A DNA stretch of 64,000 nucleotides, taken from assembly GCF_020483305.1 (NCBI RefSeq), contig NZ_JACWAB010000001.1:682001-746000 (forward strand), written 5' to 3'. Within the stretch, counting starts at the first letter, position 1. Each line of letters starts with the position of its first letter. The DNA comes from Arthrobacter sp. UM1. GTDB lineage: Bacteria > Actinomycetota > Actinomycetes > Actinomycetales > Micrococcaceae. Below, one piece after another: positions 50,580-59,107 of the stretch. The position numbers were made by a program, and so were the translations under genes. The notes beneath the pieces were generated by a model that was not told where the DNA came from, searched no databases, and saw only the letters and a list, made by a program, of their open reading frames with translations.

Positions 50580-52684
50580 CAGGAGCCCCGGTGGGTCGAG
50601 ACGATCTCGAGGACCGTCTCCCCGTAGCGCTCGATCTTCGAGGCGCCGACGCCGGAGATGCGGGCCAGCTCCTGCGGCGAGGACGGCAGGGCCTCCGCGA
50701 GGAGCATGAGGGTGGCGTCGGTGAAGACGACGAAGGCGGGCTTGCCCGTGGACTCGGACTCGGAGGTGCGCCATGCCCGCAGCGCCTCGTAGACGGACTC
50801 GTTGAAGCTCAGCGGGCAGTCCGCGCAGTGGCGCAGCTTGCGCTCCTGCGGCGTGGCGAGCGCGCCCCCGCAGACCGAGCAGACGGCGGCCTTCGCGGGC
50901 TTGCGGCGGGCGGAGGCCCGCTCGCGGGAGGACACCTCGCCGTGCTTGGCCCGCACGTCCGGGGAGAGCGCGTGGAGGAACCGGGAGGGCTTGCGGCTCG
51001 CGGAGCCGCCCTGCGTGCGGGAGAGCGCCCAGGAGACGTGGAGCTGCCGGCGGGCGCGGGTGATGCCGACGTAGAGGAGGCGGCGCTCCTCGTCGATCTC
51101 GGCCTGGGTCTGCGCGTAGGAGATCGGCATGAGCCCCTCGCTCATCCCCGCGAGGTAGACCGCGTCCCACTCCAGGCCCTTGGCGGTGTGGATGGAGGCG
51201 AGCGTCACGCCGTCGAGCGTGGGGACGTGCGCGTTGGCCGCGCGGTCCGTCAGCTCGTCCACGACGTCCTGGAGCGAGGTCTCCTCGCCACGGCTCCGCC
51301 GGGCCTCCGCCACCTCGTCCGCCACGGCGACGAGGGCCGCGAGGGACTCCCAGCGCTCGCGCTGGGCGCCCGTCGTCGTCGGCGCTTCGGGACTGTAGCC
51401 GAGAGAGCTGAGGATGGTGCGCGCGAGCGCGGGGGCGTCCTCGCCGGGCTCGGCGGAGCGGGCGGCGGCGCGCAGCTGGAGGATGCCGTCCTTGACCTCC
51501 CGGCGCTCGTAGAAGCGCTCGGCGCCGCGGACCTTGTACGGGATGCCGGCCCGGGAGAGCGCCTCCTCGAAGGCCTGGGACTGTCCGTTGGTGCGGAAGA
51601 GGACGGCGATCTCGTGGGCCGGCGTGCCCTCCTTGACGGTGGCGGCGATGTGCTCGGCGAGGCCTGCCGCCTCCTCCGCGTCGTCGCGGAACTCGCCGAA
51701 CATGACGGCCGGTCCGCTGGGGCGCTGGGCGCGCAGCTCGAGGGGCTCGGCCCAGCGGGCGTCCTCCCTCGGCGAGGCCTTGCGGGCCGCGAGGAGCTCG
51801 TTGGCCGCCTGGACCACCTGCGGGGTGGAGCGGTAGTCGCGGACGAGCTTGACCACGCGGGCGCCCTCGTAGCGGTGCGTGAACTCGAGCAGGTGCCGGC
51901 TCGAGGCGCCGGTGAAGCTGTAGATGGTCTGGCTCGCGTCGCCCACCACGCAGAGGTCGCTCCGCTCCCCCAGCCACAGGTCCAGGAGGCGCTGCTGCAG
52001 CGGGGAGACGTCCTGGTACTCGTCCACCACGAAGTGGCGGTACTGCTGGCGGACCTGGGCGGCCACGCGCTCGTCGTCCTCGAGGATGCCGACGGTGAGG
52101 AGCAGGACGTCCTCGAAGTCGATGACGAGGCGCTCCTCCTTGAGGTCCTCGTACGCCTGGTAGAGGCGCGAGACGCTCCGCTGGTCGAATCCGGACGGCG
52201 CCTCCCGGCCGGGCGCCTTCGCGTAGCCCTCCGGCGTGAGCATGGAGACCTTGGCCCACTCGATCTCGCCGGCGAGGTCCCGGATGGCGGCCCGGTCCGT
52301 GGAGATCCTCAGGCGGCGCGCCGCCTCGGCGATGAGCGCGGCCTTGTTCTCCACGAGCCGGTGGGGCGTCCCGCCGATGGCCTGGGGCCAGAAGTACTGC
52401 AGCTGGCGCAGAGCCGCCGAGTGGAAGGTGCGCGCCTGGACGCCGCTCGCGCCGAGGGCCCTCAGGCGGGCCCGCATCTCCGCCGCCGCCCGGGCCGTGA
52501 ACGTCACGGCGAGGACCTGCTGCGGGGTGTAGACGCCGCTCGCGACGCCGTAGGCGATCCGGTGCGTGATGGCGCGGGTCTTGCCCGTGCCGGCGCCGGC
52601 GAGGACCACCATGGGGCCGGTCAGGTGGGAGGCGACGTCGCGCTGCTCCGGGTCGAGCTGGTCCAGGATGTCGTCGGGGTTCAC
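50579..52684 (-). CDS. uvrD2: ATP-dependent DNA helicase UvrD2
   Basis: Superfamily 1A helicase of 701 residues, 3'-5' polarity in studied homologues. Walker A is AGAGTGKTRA, motif Ia VTFTARAAAEM, motif II VDEYQDVSP, motif III GDASQTIYSF and motif VI LYVGITRARRQLHV. After the motor comes a four-cysteine cluster (VCSVCGG ... HCADC) and an HRDC domain that ends the protein (ISGVGASKIERYG). This C-terminal layout is specific to UvrD2 of actinobacteria. The start overlaps the nudC stop by 4 bp (ATGA). Confidence 0.96.
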   Translation of the reverse strand: MNPDDILDQLDPEQRDVASHLTGPMVVLAGAGTGKTRAITHRIAYGVASGVYTPQQVLAVTFTARAAAEMRARLRALGASGVQARTFHSAALRQLQYFWPQAIGGTPHRLVENKAALIAEAARRLRISTDRAAIRDLAGEIEWAKVSMLTPEGYAKAPGREAPSGFDQRSVSRLYQAYEDLKEERLVIDFEDVLLLTVGILEDDERVAAQVRQQYRHFVVDEYQDVSPLQQRLLDLWLGERSDLCVVGDASQTIYSFTGASSRHLLEFTHRYEGARVVKLVRDYRSTPQVVQAANELLAARKASPREDARWAEPLELRAQRPSGPAVMFGEFRDDAEEAAGLAEHIAATVKEGTPAHEIAVLFRTNGQSQAFEEALSRAGIPYKVRGAERFYERREVKDGILQLRAAARSAEPGEDAPALARTILSSLGYSPEAPTTTGAQRERWESLAALVAVADEVAEARRSRGEETSLQDVVDELTDRAANAHVPTLDGVTLASIHTAKGLEWDAVYLAGMSEGLMPISYAQTQAEIDEERRLLYVGITRARRQLHVSWALSRTQGGSASRKPSRFLHALSPDVRAKHGEVSSRERASARRKPAKAAVCSVCGGALATPQERKLRHCADCPLSFNESVYEALRAWRTSESESTGKPAFVVFTDATLMLLAEALPSSPQELARISGVGASKIERYGETVLEIVSTHRGS

Positions 52685-53658
52685 TGGGCGGGTGCCTCCG
52701 CTTCCTTCCAGGCGGTGATGAGCGCGCGGGAGATGGACAGCGCGTTGGGGAGCTCGAGCTCGCCAGCGTCCACGGCGCGGTCCAGCTCAGCGCGGGTGAA
52801 GGCCTTGACGTGCGTGATCTCCACGCCGTCGGCCTGCGGGACGCTCGAGGTCGTTGCGATGTAGCCGAGCATGAGCGAGCGCGGGAACGGCCACGGCTGG
52901 GCTCCGAGGTAGCGGACGCGATCGACGACGACGCCCGCCTCCTCCCGCAGCTCCCTCACCACGGCGGCCTCGGGGGTCTCGCTCGGCTCCACGAAGCCGG
53001 CGAGCGTCGAGTACCGCGAGGTGGGCCACGCGGCGTTGTGTCCCAGGACGATCCGGTCCTGCTCGTCCACGAGCGCCACGATGACCGCAGGGTCCGTGCG
53101 CGGGAAGAACTCGGTTCCGTCCTCCGGGTCCTCGCGCACCCATCCGGAGGTCGTGGGGCGGGTGGGACGGCCGGTCTCCGGCGAGAACTCGTGCGTGGCA
53201 TGCCACGCCATCACGGCCTGGGCCTGCGAGAGGGCGCTGAGGTAGGGGACGTCCTCCCCGGCCGAGGCGGCAGACATCTCCGTGCGGACCGTGGCCGCCT
53301 CGACCCCGGCTCGGCCGTCCTGGGTCTTCTTGCCCGTGCCCGGGCGCGCGCCGGTCCGTGCGAGCACGGCGACGACGGGCTCTCCGCCCTTCCCGAGGTC
53401 TCCGAGGGCCACGAGCGCCCGAGCCTCGTCAAGGTACGGATCCGCGTCGCGGCGGGCGAGCAGGGCCCGGCGTCGGCCCTCCCCGACGAGGATGTGGCTC
53501 GGCAGGCGAGAGTCGCCGATGAGGACGGCGAACAGCGTCTCGGGGCGTTCCAGGGCCTCGGTGAGAAGCGTGTCCCCGGGCCGGTCCTCGGTGCGGCGGT
53601 CCAGGCCGTCGGCGGTCATCGGGGTGTGGGGAAGGACCGCGTGATCGAAGGAGGACAT
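52681..53658 (-). CDS. nudC: NudC-like NAD(H) pyrophosphatase lacking zinc cysteines
   Basis: Nudix hydrolase of 325 residues related to NudC, which cleaves NADH and removes NAD caps from RNA. The Nudix box GFVEPSETPEAAVVRELREE is complete, and the NADH-specific motif GAQPWPFPRS follows. In E. coli NudC four cysteines bind zinc; here the corresponding segment reads WHATHEFSPETGRPTRPTTSGW and the whole protein contains no cysteine. ATG 53658 lies 7 nt after TACGGT and has no Shine-Dalgarno. It heads the nudC-uvrD2-ygjP-like operon and diverges from the APH-like gene. Confidence 0.9.
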   Translation of the reverse strand: MSSFDHAVLPHTPMTADGLDRRTEDRPGDTLLTEALERPETLFAVLIGDSRLPSHILVGEGRRRALLARRDADPYLDEARALVALGDLGKGGEPVVAVLARTGARPGTGKKTQDGRAGVEAATVRTEMSAASAGEDVPYLSALSQAQAVMAWHATHEFSPETGRPTRPTTSGWVREDPEDGTEFFPRTDPAVIVALVDEQDRIVLGHNAAWPTSRYSTLAGFVEPSETPEAAVVRELREEAGVVVDRVRYLGAQPWPFPRSLMLGYIATTSSVPQADGVEITHVKAFTRAELDRAVDAGELELPNALSISRALITAWKEAEAPAQ

Positions 53659-53665
53659 GGACTTA

Positions 53666-53671
53666 ACCGTA
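53666..53671 (-). promoter_or_regulatory. -10-like element TACGGT before nudC
   Basis: On the minus strand TACGGT is followed by taagtcc and ATG 53658. There is no Shine-Dalgarno, which makes a leaderless mRNA likely. Confidence 0.5.
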
Positions 53672-53751
53672 TCCCGGGCGGGCCCCGCTTCCCCGACGGC
53701 GAACGGCCTGTGCGAGCCGTCTCGTTCCCAGGAACCTTGAACAATCTTCGG

Positions 53752-53757
53752 TAGCGT
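53752..53757 (+). promoter_or_regulatory. -10-like element TAGCGT before APH-like gene
   Basis: TAGCGT ends 6 nt before GTG 53764. The two divergent elements, this one and TACGGT at 53666-53671, lie 80 bp apart. Confidence 0.45.
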
Positions 53758-53763
53758 GAAGGC

Positions 53764-55464
53764 GTGACTTCCTCGAACCTGCTTCCCTCGTACCAGCTGG
53801 CCGCCATCGCTTCGGCCGCCATGGAGGGGCTGTCCGTCGTGGCAGTCTCGGCGCCGCAGCAGGAGGGGGACCGCCAGACGGCGGTGCTGAAGTCCTCGAC
53901 GGGCCGGCGGGTGCTGGCGACGACGGCGACGACGCCGGAGGAGAGCACGTCGCTCATCATCGAGTCCCGGCTTCTCCAGCTTGTGGCCCCACACATGGGC
54001 GCAGATGTCTCGGTGTCCAACGTGGTTGGCCGTTTCAGCCAGGGGACGCTGTCCACGGTGTTCTTCGACGAGGTGAAGGGGCGTCCGCTCGCCGCGGACG
54101 AGCTCGAGCGCGATGCCGAGCTGCGCCGCCGCGTGGGGCGCGCCATCGCCCGCATCCACCTTGTCCCCGCTCACGAGCTGGAGGACGCGGGACTCCCCTT
54201 CTACGAGGCCTCAGAGGTGAGGTCCCGGAAGCTGAATCTGCTGGACGCCGCCGCGGGCACGGGCAAGGTCCCCTCCGTGCTGCTCAGCCGGTGGGAGGAC
54301 GTCCTCGAAGAGGCCGGGCTCTGGCGGTTCACGCCGACGGCCGTGCACGGCGACCTGAACGACGACCGCTTCCTGGTGGACGGCGAGACCCTGGTGGTGA
54401 CCGACTGGGCGGCGCTGACCGTGACCGATCCGGGCGAGGACTTCGCGTGGATCATGTCCCTGCCGGCCGAGGCGCGCAAGGACGTCTTCGAGGCCTACTT
54501 CGCCGAGCTCGCCGAGCACGACCACCCGAAGGACACGGGGCTCGAGCGGCGGGCCCTCTTCAACGCCGAGTTCGCCGTGGCGGAGTACCTCATGACGGCC
54601 GTCCGCCAGAAGGACGAAGAGCGGATCTCCACCGCCGCTGCTCTCCTCCTCAGCCTCGCCAAGCGGCTCGACCCGGAGGCGACTGCCCCGGGCAAGTCCC
54701 GACCCTCGACTGACGCTGGCGCCGTGCAGACGGAGAGCGCTGCGCCCGCTGACGACGCTGCACCCGCTGAGAAGGCCGCGACTGGTGGGACGTCTGCGTC
54801 AGGCTCAGACGCCGAGGGCTCCAAGGAGAGCGGGGCTGCCAAGGAGAGCGGGGCTGCCAAGGACGACGAGGCGGCGTCGCCGGAGTGCCGGTCTTCGGAG
54901 GAAGACACGCCCTCCGCAGTCCCGGCTGCGGCCAAGACGCCCGGCGGGGACAACGCTTCCGCGAGGGACCTCGCCTCTCAGAGAGACTTCGCCTCCGACA
55001 GGAACAAGGCTTCGGGGGACGCTGCGGACGGCGAACGTGCCGGGCGCACTCCGGAATCGCAAGATCGGGTCCGCACGGGTGCCGATCCCGCTGCCCCCGT
55101 GGGAGTGGGCATCTCGCGGGAAGAGCGCGCCAAGCAGCGCGAAGCGGCCCACGGCAGCCACGCCGCAGGCCTGGCGGACGGCCCCGCAACCACCGCTCAG
55201 CCGACCGTCTCTCCCGACGGTGCGGCGAAGACGAACCACTCCCCGTCTGGCTCTGGCAAAGAGGCTCCGACTGCACGCCATCAGGACGCGAGCGCTCAGC
55301 GCAGCTCGGACAACGCCCCAGCCGCCGCGCCGGGTTCCGAGGGCAGGAAGATCTCGCGCCACGACTCCGGCGAGAACCCTGCTGCGGACGAGACGGGAAC
55401 CGACACGGAGAAGCGGGCCGTCCAGGCACGGGATCCGGAAGGCGGCAGCCCGGACCGCGCCTGA
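53764..55464 (+). CDS. aminoglycoside-phosphotransferase-like protein with disordered C-terminus
   Basis: A 566-residue protein. The first ~310 residues have the APH/kinase-like fold: a beta-rich N-lobe, a helix-rich middle and a Brenner-type HGDLNDDRFL near residue 197, followed by VTDWAALTVTDPGEDFAW in place of the metal-binding Asp motif. The Asn that normally ends the Brenner motif (HGDxxxxN) is Arg. The last ~250 residues are low-complexity (Ala, Ser, Glu, Asp, Lys, Thr) with few hydrophobics. It contains a perfect 18-bp direct repeat at 54823-54858. Antibiotic modification is unlikely; a housekeeping small-molecule kinase or pseudokinase is possible. The start is GTG 53764. It is divergent from nudC. 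Confidence 0.8.
   Translation: MTSSNLLPSYQLAAIASAAMEGLSVVAVSAPQQEGDRQTAVLKSSTGRRVLATTATTPEESTSLIIESRLLQLVAPHMGADVSVSNVVGRFSQGTLSTVFFDEVKGRPLAADELERDAELRRRVGRAIARIHLVPAHELEDAGLPFYEASEVRSRKLNLLDAAAGTGKVPSVLLSRWEDVLEEAGLWRFTPTAVHGDLNDDRFLVDGETLVVTDWAALTVTDPGEDFAWIMSLPAEARKDVFEAYFAELAEHDHPKDTGLERRALFNAEFAVAEYLMTAVRQKDEERISTAAALLLSLAKRLDPEATAPGKSRPSTDAGAVQTESAAPADDAAPAEKAATGGTSASGSDAEGSKESGAAKESGAAKDDEAASPECRSSEEDTPSAVPAAAKTPGGDNASARDLASQRDFASDRNKASGDAADGERAGRTPESQDRVRTGADPAAPVGVGISREERAKQREAAHGSHAAGLADGPATTAQPTVSPDGAAKTNHSPSGSGKEAPTARHQDASAQRSSDNAPAAAPGSEGRKISRHDSGENPAADETGTDTEKRAVQARDPEGGSPDRA
54823..54858. repeat. two adjacent 18-bp direct repeats inside the APH-like gene
   Basis: The 18-mer aaggagagcggggctgcc occurs twice in frame (54823-54840 and 54841-54858) and adds a KESGAA unit to the disordered tail. 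It is probably a replication-slippage duplication. Confidence 0.85.
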
Positions 55465-55537
55465 GCATCGCGTCCAGCGTTCAGCATCCAGCGTCCAAAG
55501 GCACCCCAGCCCGCGGACGACGGCACGATGGCACCTC

Positions 55538-55557
55538 GCCCAGCGGCGCGGCTGGGC
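55538..55557. terminator. hairpin between APH-like gene and adnB
   Basis: A 7-bp stem (gcccagc / gctgggc) with a 6-base loop lies between the convergent stops at 55464 and 55569. The preceding bases contain short imperfect repeats (cgtccagcg/catccagcg). No gene is in this gap. Confidence 0.5.
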
Positions 55558-55568
55558 CAGGATTCCGG

Positions 55569-58500
55569 TCAGGCGTCAGGCGCCCAGGACACCTTCTCGC
55601 TGAACATCCTGTCGAGCTCGTCGCGTTCCGGAAGCGTCTCAGGCCGAACCGTCACCTGGGAGTCCACGTAGTAGAAGGCCGCCCCGATCTCGTTTTCCGG
55701 AACGCCCGTCAGCTGCGACCATCCGAGACGGTACAGCGCAAGCTGCAGAGACTTCGTCTCCAAGTCCTTTCCGGTGGGGACGCGTCCGGTTTTCCAGTCG
55801 ACGAGGTCCCATGTGCCGTCTTCATGCTTGAACACGGCGTCCACGCGGCCCTTGATCCGCTGTCCCCCGACCTTCGTCTCGATGAGGACCTCGACGGCGT
55901 GGGCCTGCCGCGCCGCCCACTCTGAAGAGCGGAACTTCTCAGCGAGGTCGGCGAGACCCAGCTCCTCGTCGGTGCCCGTGTCAGCCCACGGCTCGTCGAA
56001 GTCGAACGAGGCCTGCCGCTGATAGTGCTCCTCGAGGTAGGCGTGGAAGGTGGTGCCTTTGCGGGCCGCAAGGCTGGGCTTCCGCGGCATCGGACGGTTG
56101 AGCTGCTCGCCCGTGGCCTGCTCGTCGTCCACGATGTTGACGAAGTTCGAGACGGAGATGACCGGGGGAAGCTCGATGACCGAGGCCGCCCGTTGGCGCC
56201 TGGCCTCTGCCGCACGTGAGCGCTGGATGAGGTGACGCGCCTCGGCGAGCCAGGCTCGCCCCTGAGCCGTTTCGAGCTCGCCGACTGGGCCCTGTTCGAT
56301 CTGGCTGACGACTCGGCTGCGAGCACGTTCAAAGCCTCGACGGCGGTCTCCGAGGCTCTCCAGAGGCCACATGACCTGGCTTTCCCGTGCCGTAAGGGGA
56401 TTGGGCGTTTTCGGGATCTCTCCCTCGACCGCCGTGCTCCGTCCTAGCCTCGTCACCACCGCTCTGTTCTCCGATTCAGCGATTGAGGCGAACTCCTCCG
56501 CTTCATCGAGGTAGGGGCTGGCCGCCCGCGGTTTCTTCGCCGTCTCCGCATAGGCCGCGCATGACAGCCACAGCGTGTGCTTGGACCGGGTGAATCCGAC
56601 GTAGGCGAGACGCCGCTCCTCCCGTTCCGCGTGCAGAGCCACCTCCGCCTTGAATTCCCTGTAGCTGTCAGCGAACGCCTTCCCCGATGACGAATCGGGA
56701 TTCCACACGGGGAAGCTGGCGGCATCGCCGCGCACGTCGTACGGCAGCGACGAGCCGGTGCTCTTGGTCCAGTCCGGTGCCGTGCTGCTCGGGAACGTTC
56801 CCGCTGCGAGGGCGGGAATGATGACGACGTCCCATTCGAGGCCCTTGGACGCATGGACCGACATGAGCTGGACCACGTCATTCCGAGCCTCCACCTCTGC
56901 GGGCTTGAGCCCGTTCTCGTGCTCTTCCGCAGACTCCAGCCAGTCGAGGAAAGCCGGAACCGTGGCACGGTCCGTCGACTGCATGAACGTGGATGCCTCG
57001 TTCACGAACGCTTCGATGTGCCGCCGGGCGACGTGCGCGTGCGCTCCAGGCTTGGCCGCCAGCTCGACGTCGAGCCCGATCGCCTGCTCCACATCGTGGA
57101 TCGCCTGAGCCACGTCGTCCGACAGACTCGCTCGGAGCTCTGCGACAAGCCGACTGGCCTCGCGGAGACGGGCCAGTCCCTCCTCGCTGAAGGAGCGCCC
57201 GGCCGGTGAGGTCCAGTCCGAACGCCGCGGGAGCTCGTCCAGAGCCAAGACCAGGGAGGGTGCTTCAGCGATGTCTTCCGCTTCCGGGATCACGACATCC
57301 TCTGGACGCGCCTCGCCTTCGGAGGGAAAGCTGCGAGCACGGCGCTCGACGCGGGCGAGGTGACGTGACCAGTCGCCGAACGCGGCGAGGTCTGCCGTGC
57401 CGATCTCGAAGCGGGGCGAGGACAGGATCCTGACCACGGCGTCGGAGCGCCCGGTGTCCGTCAGCGCGCGCAGGTACGAGACGATCTCGACCACCTCTGG
57501 CTCTTCGAGCAGCGCACCGAGCCCTGTCACCTCCACGGGCACGCCTCGCGCCTCCAGAGCGCGGTGGATCGGCGCCAGAGCGGCCTTGGTCCGCGCAAGC
57601 ACTGCGATGCTGGGCATGGGCTCCCCCGCAGGGACCCGTCGGCGCTCCTGAACGAAGTCGGCGATGGCAGTGGCTTCTGAACGGGGCTCCGGGAACGAGC
57701 GCAGCAGCTCGGCGAACTCCTCGGCGCCCTCGGCCGACTGGACCGCGGGATCCTGTTCGAGGGCGCAGAGAGCCTCGTCTGCGTCCGTCTCCGCCAGGAG
57801 GAAGCGGCCGATGACGATCTCCCCTCGGCGGGCCGCAGGGGACGGCGCGAGCGGCTCGACGTCGACAGAGGGTCCACGCTCGAACGGCGACTTCTCCGCA
57901 AGAGGAGCGGCCACCCCGTTGGCGACGTCCAGGACGGAGAGGGGGTTGCGCCATGCCTGGCTCAGGTTGAGCTGGCGGGCTGGCACCCCGGCCACGCTGA
58001 ACCGGGCGAGGAAGGCGGCGAGCTGGCCGGCCGAGGCGCCTCGGAATCCGTAGATGGACTGGTTCGGGTCTCCCACCGCGGTGACCCCGCGGGCGCCGAC
58101 CAGCTCGCCGTTCACCATCCTCGGGGCGAACAGCTCAGCGAACAGCTCCATCTGCGCATGGGAGGTGTCCTGGAACTCGTCCAGCAGCACGTACTTGAAC
58201 CGGGCCCGCTCTGACTCGCCGACATCGGGGAACTCCCGGGCCAGGCGGACGGCCAGCTCGATCAGGTCACCGAAGTCCAGGACGCCGGCCTGCCTCTTGT
58301 GCTCTTCGTACTGCTCGGCCAGCACTGTCAAGAGCTGCCGGTGTCTCAAAGCCTGGGAGAGGCCCTTCGCTGTGGCGTCGCTCTTGACGTTGAGGGCGCT
58401 GTCTGCGGCATCAGCGTATGTGCCGATCGATTCACGCACACGTGCCCATGAAGGCCCGTGCTCGGCACGCTCGCTCACCAGCTGCAGGATGCCCGAGGTG

Positions 58501-59096
58501 GCCGTGGAGACCGCACCCGAGGCGAGGTCTTCGACGTTTCCCTGAAAGGCGTCGAACACGGAGCGAACGCGGAGGAAGGCCTCTGCCTCGCCGATCAGCG
58601 GCGAACCGGGCTCGATGCCGAGCCGAAGGCCGTAGTCCGTGACGAGCCTCTTCGCGAAGGAGTGGTAGGTGGAGACTTCGACGTCGAGCTCTTCGAGCGA
58701 GGAGGTCGGCGCTTCTGAGGGGTTCAGGCGGCGGCGCCCCTCCTCCATGGCCCGCAGCCTCCCCCGGATGCGGTGCCCGAGCTCTGCCGCGGCCTTGTTG
58801 GTGAAGGTGACGCCGAGGATCTCGTCCGGGCGGGCCAGCCCCTGGCTGACGATCCAGGCGACCTTCTCCGCCATGGTGCGCGTCTTGCCTGAGCCTGCAC
58901 CGGCGACGACGAGGAGAGGGCCGTCCACTGCGGTGATGACGGCGGACTGCGCCGCCGTGGGTGCAAGCACCTCCTCACCTGGCGCCGTCATGAGCCGTGT
59001 CAGCTCGAGAGGCGTGGCCGGAGGCCAGGACGCGCCTGGCCCGTCGGTCTGGGTCCTGGCGCCCGTCTCAGACAGCGATGCTGAATGCTCTGACAT
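55569..59096 (-). CDS. adnB: AdnB-like helicase-nuclease subunit
   Basis: Large UvrD-like motor fused to a RecB-type nuclease, 1175 residues; with AdnA it forms the actinobacterial end-resection machine that does the work of RecBCD or AddAB. Walker A is AGAGSGKTRT, motif Ia VTFTNKAAAEL, motif II LLDEFQDTSH, motif III GDPNQSIYGFRG and motif VI RLAYVGFTRSKHTLW. The nuclease domain near the C-terminus has GTTFHAYLEEH, GRVDAVF, DLVDWKTGR and QLALYRL. ATG 59096 has TGAGGAA 8 nt upstream; an in-frame ATG at 59111 overlaps the adnA stop (ATGA). The length is close to the mycobacterial subunit (about 1100). Confidence 0.94.
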   Translation of the reverse strand: MSEHSASLSETGARTQTDGPGASWPPATPLELTRLMTAPGEEVLAPTAAQSAVITAVDGPLLVVAGAGSGKTRTMAEKVAWIVSQGLARPDEILGVTFTNKAAAELGHRIRGRLRAMEEGRRRLNPSEAPTSSLEELDVEVSTYHSFAKRLVTDYGLRLGIEPGSPLIGEAEAFLRVRSVFDAFQGNVEDLASGAVSTATSGILQLVSERAEHGPSWARVRESIGTYADAADSALNVKSDATAKGLSQALRHRQLLTVLAEQYEEHKRQAGVLDFGDLIELAVRLAREFPDVGESERARFKYVLLDEFQDTSHAQMELFAELFAPRMVNGELVGARGVTAVGDPNQSIYGFRGASAGQLAAFLARFSVAGVPARQLNLSQAWRNPLSVLDVANGVAAPLAEKSPFERGPSVDVEPLAPSPAARRGEIVIGRFLLAETDADEALCALEQDPAVQSAEGAEEFAELLRSFPEPRSEATAIADFVQERRRVPAGEPMPSIAVLARTKAALAPIHRALEARGVPVEVTGLGALLEEPEVVEIVSYLRALTDTGRSDAVVRILSSPRFEIGTADLAAFGDWSRHLARVERRARSFPSEGEARPEDVVIPEAEDIAEAPSLVLALDELPRRSDWTSPAGRSFSEEGLARLREASRLVAELRASLSDDVAQAIHDVEQAIGLDVELAAKPGAHAHVARRHIEAFVNEASTFMQSTDRATVPAFLDWLESAEEHENGLKPAEVEARNDVVQLMSVHASKGLEWDVVIIPALAAGTFPSSTAPDWTKSTGSSLPYDVRGDAASFPVWNPDSSSGKAFADSYREFKAEVALHAEREERRLAYVGFTRSKHTLWLSCAAYAETAKKPRAASPYLDEAEEFASIAESENRAVVTRLGRSTAVEGEIPKTPNPLTARESQVMWPLESLGDRRRGFERARSRVVSQIEQGPVGELETAQGRAWLAEARHLIQRSRAAEARRQRAASVIELPPVISVSNFVNIVDDEQATGEQLNRPMPRKPSLAARKGTTFHAYLEEHYQRQASFDFDEPWADTGTDEELGLADLAEKFRSSEWAARQAHAVEVLIETKVGGQRIKGRVDAVFKHEDGTWDLVDWKTGRVPTGKDLETKSLQLALYRLGWSQLTGVPENEIGAAFYYVDSQVTVRPETLPERDELDRMFSEKVSWAPDA

Positions 59097-59107
59097 GTTC
59101 ACGTTCC

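Noticed and set aside
53764-54700. Antibiotic resistance gene (macrolide or aminoglycoside phosphotransferase)
   Set aside because: The Brenner motif is altered, the context is housekeeping DNA repair, and there is no sign of transfer.
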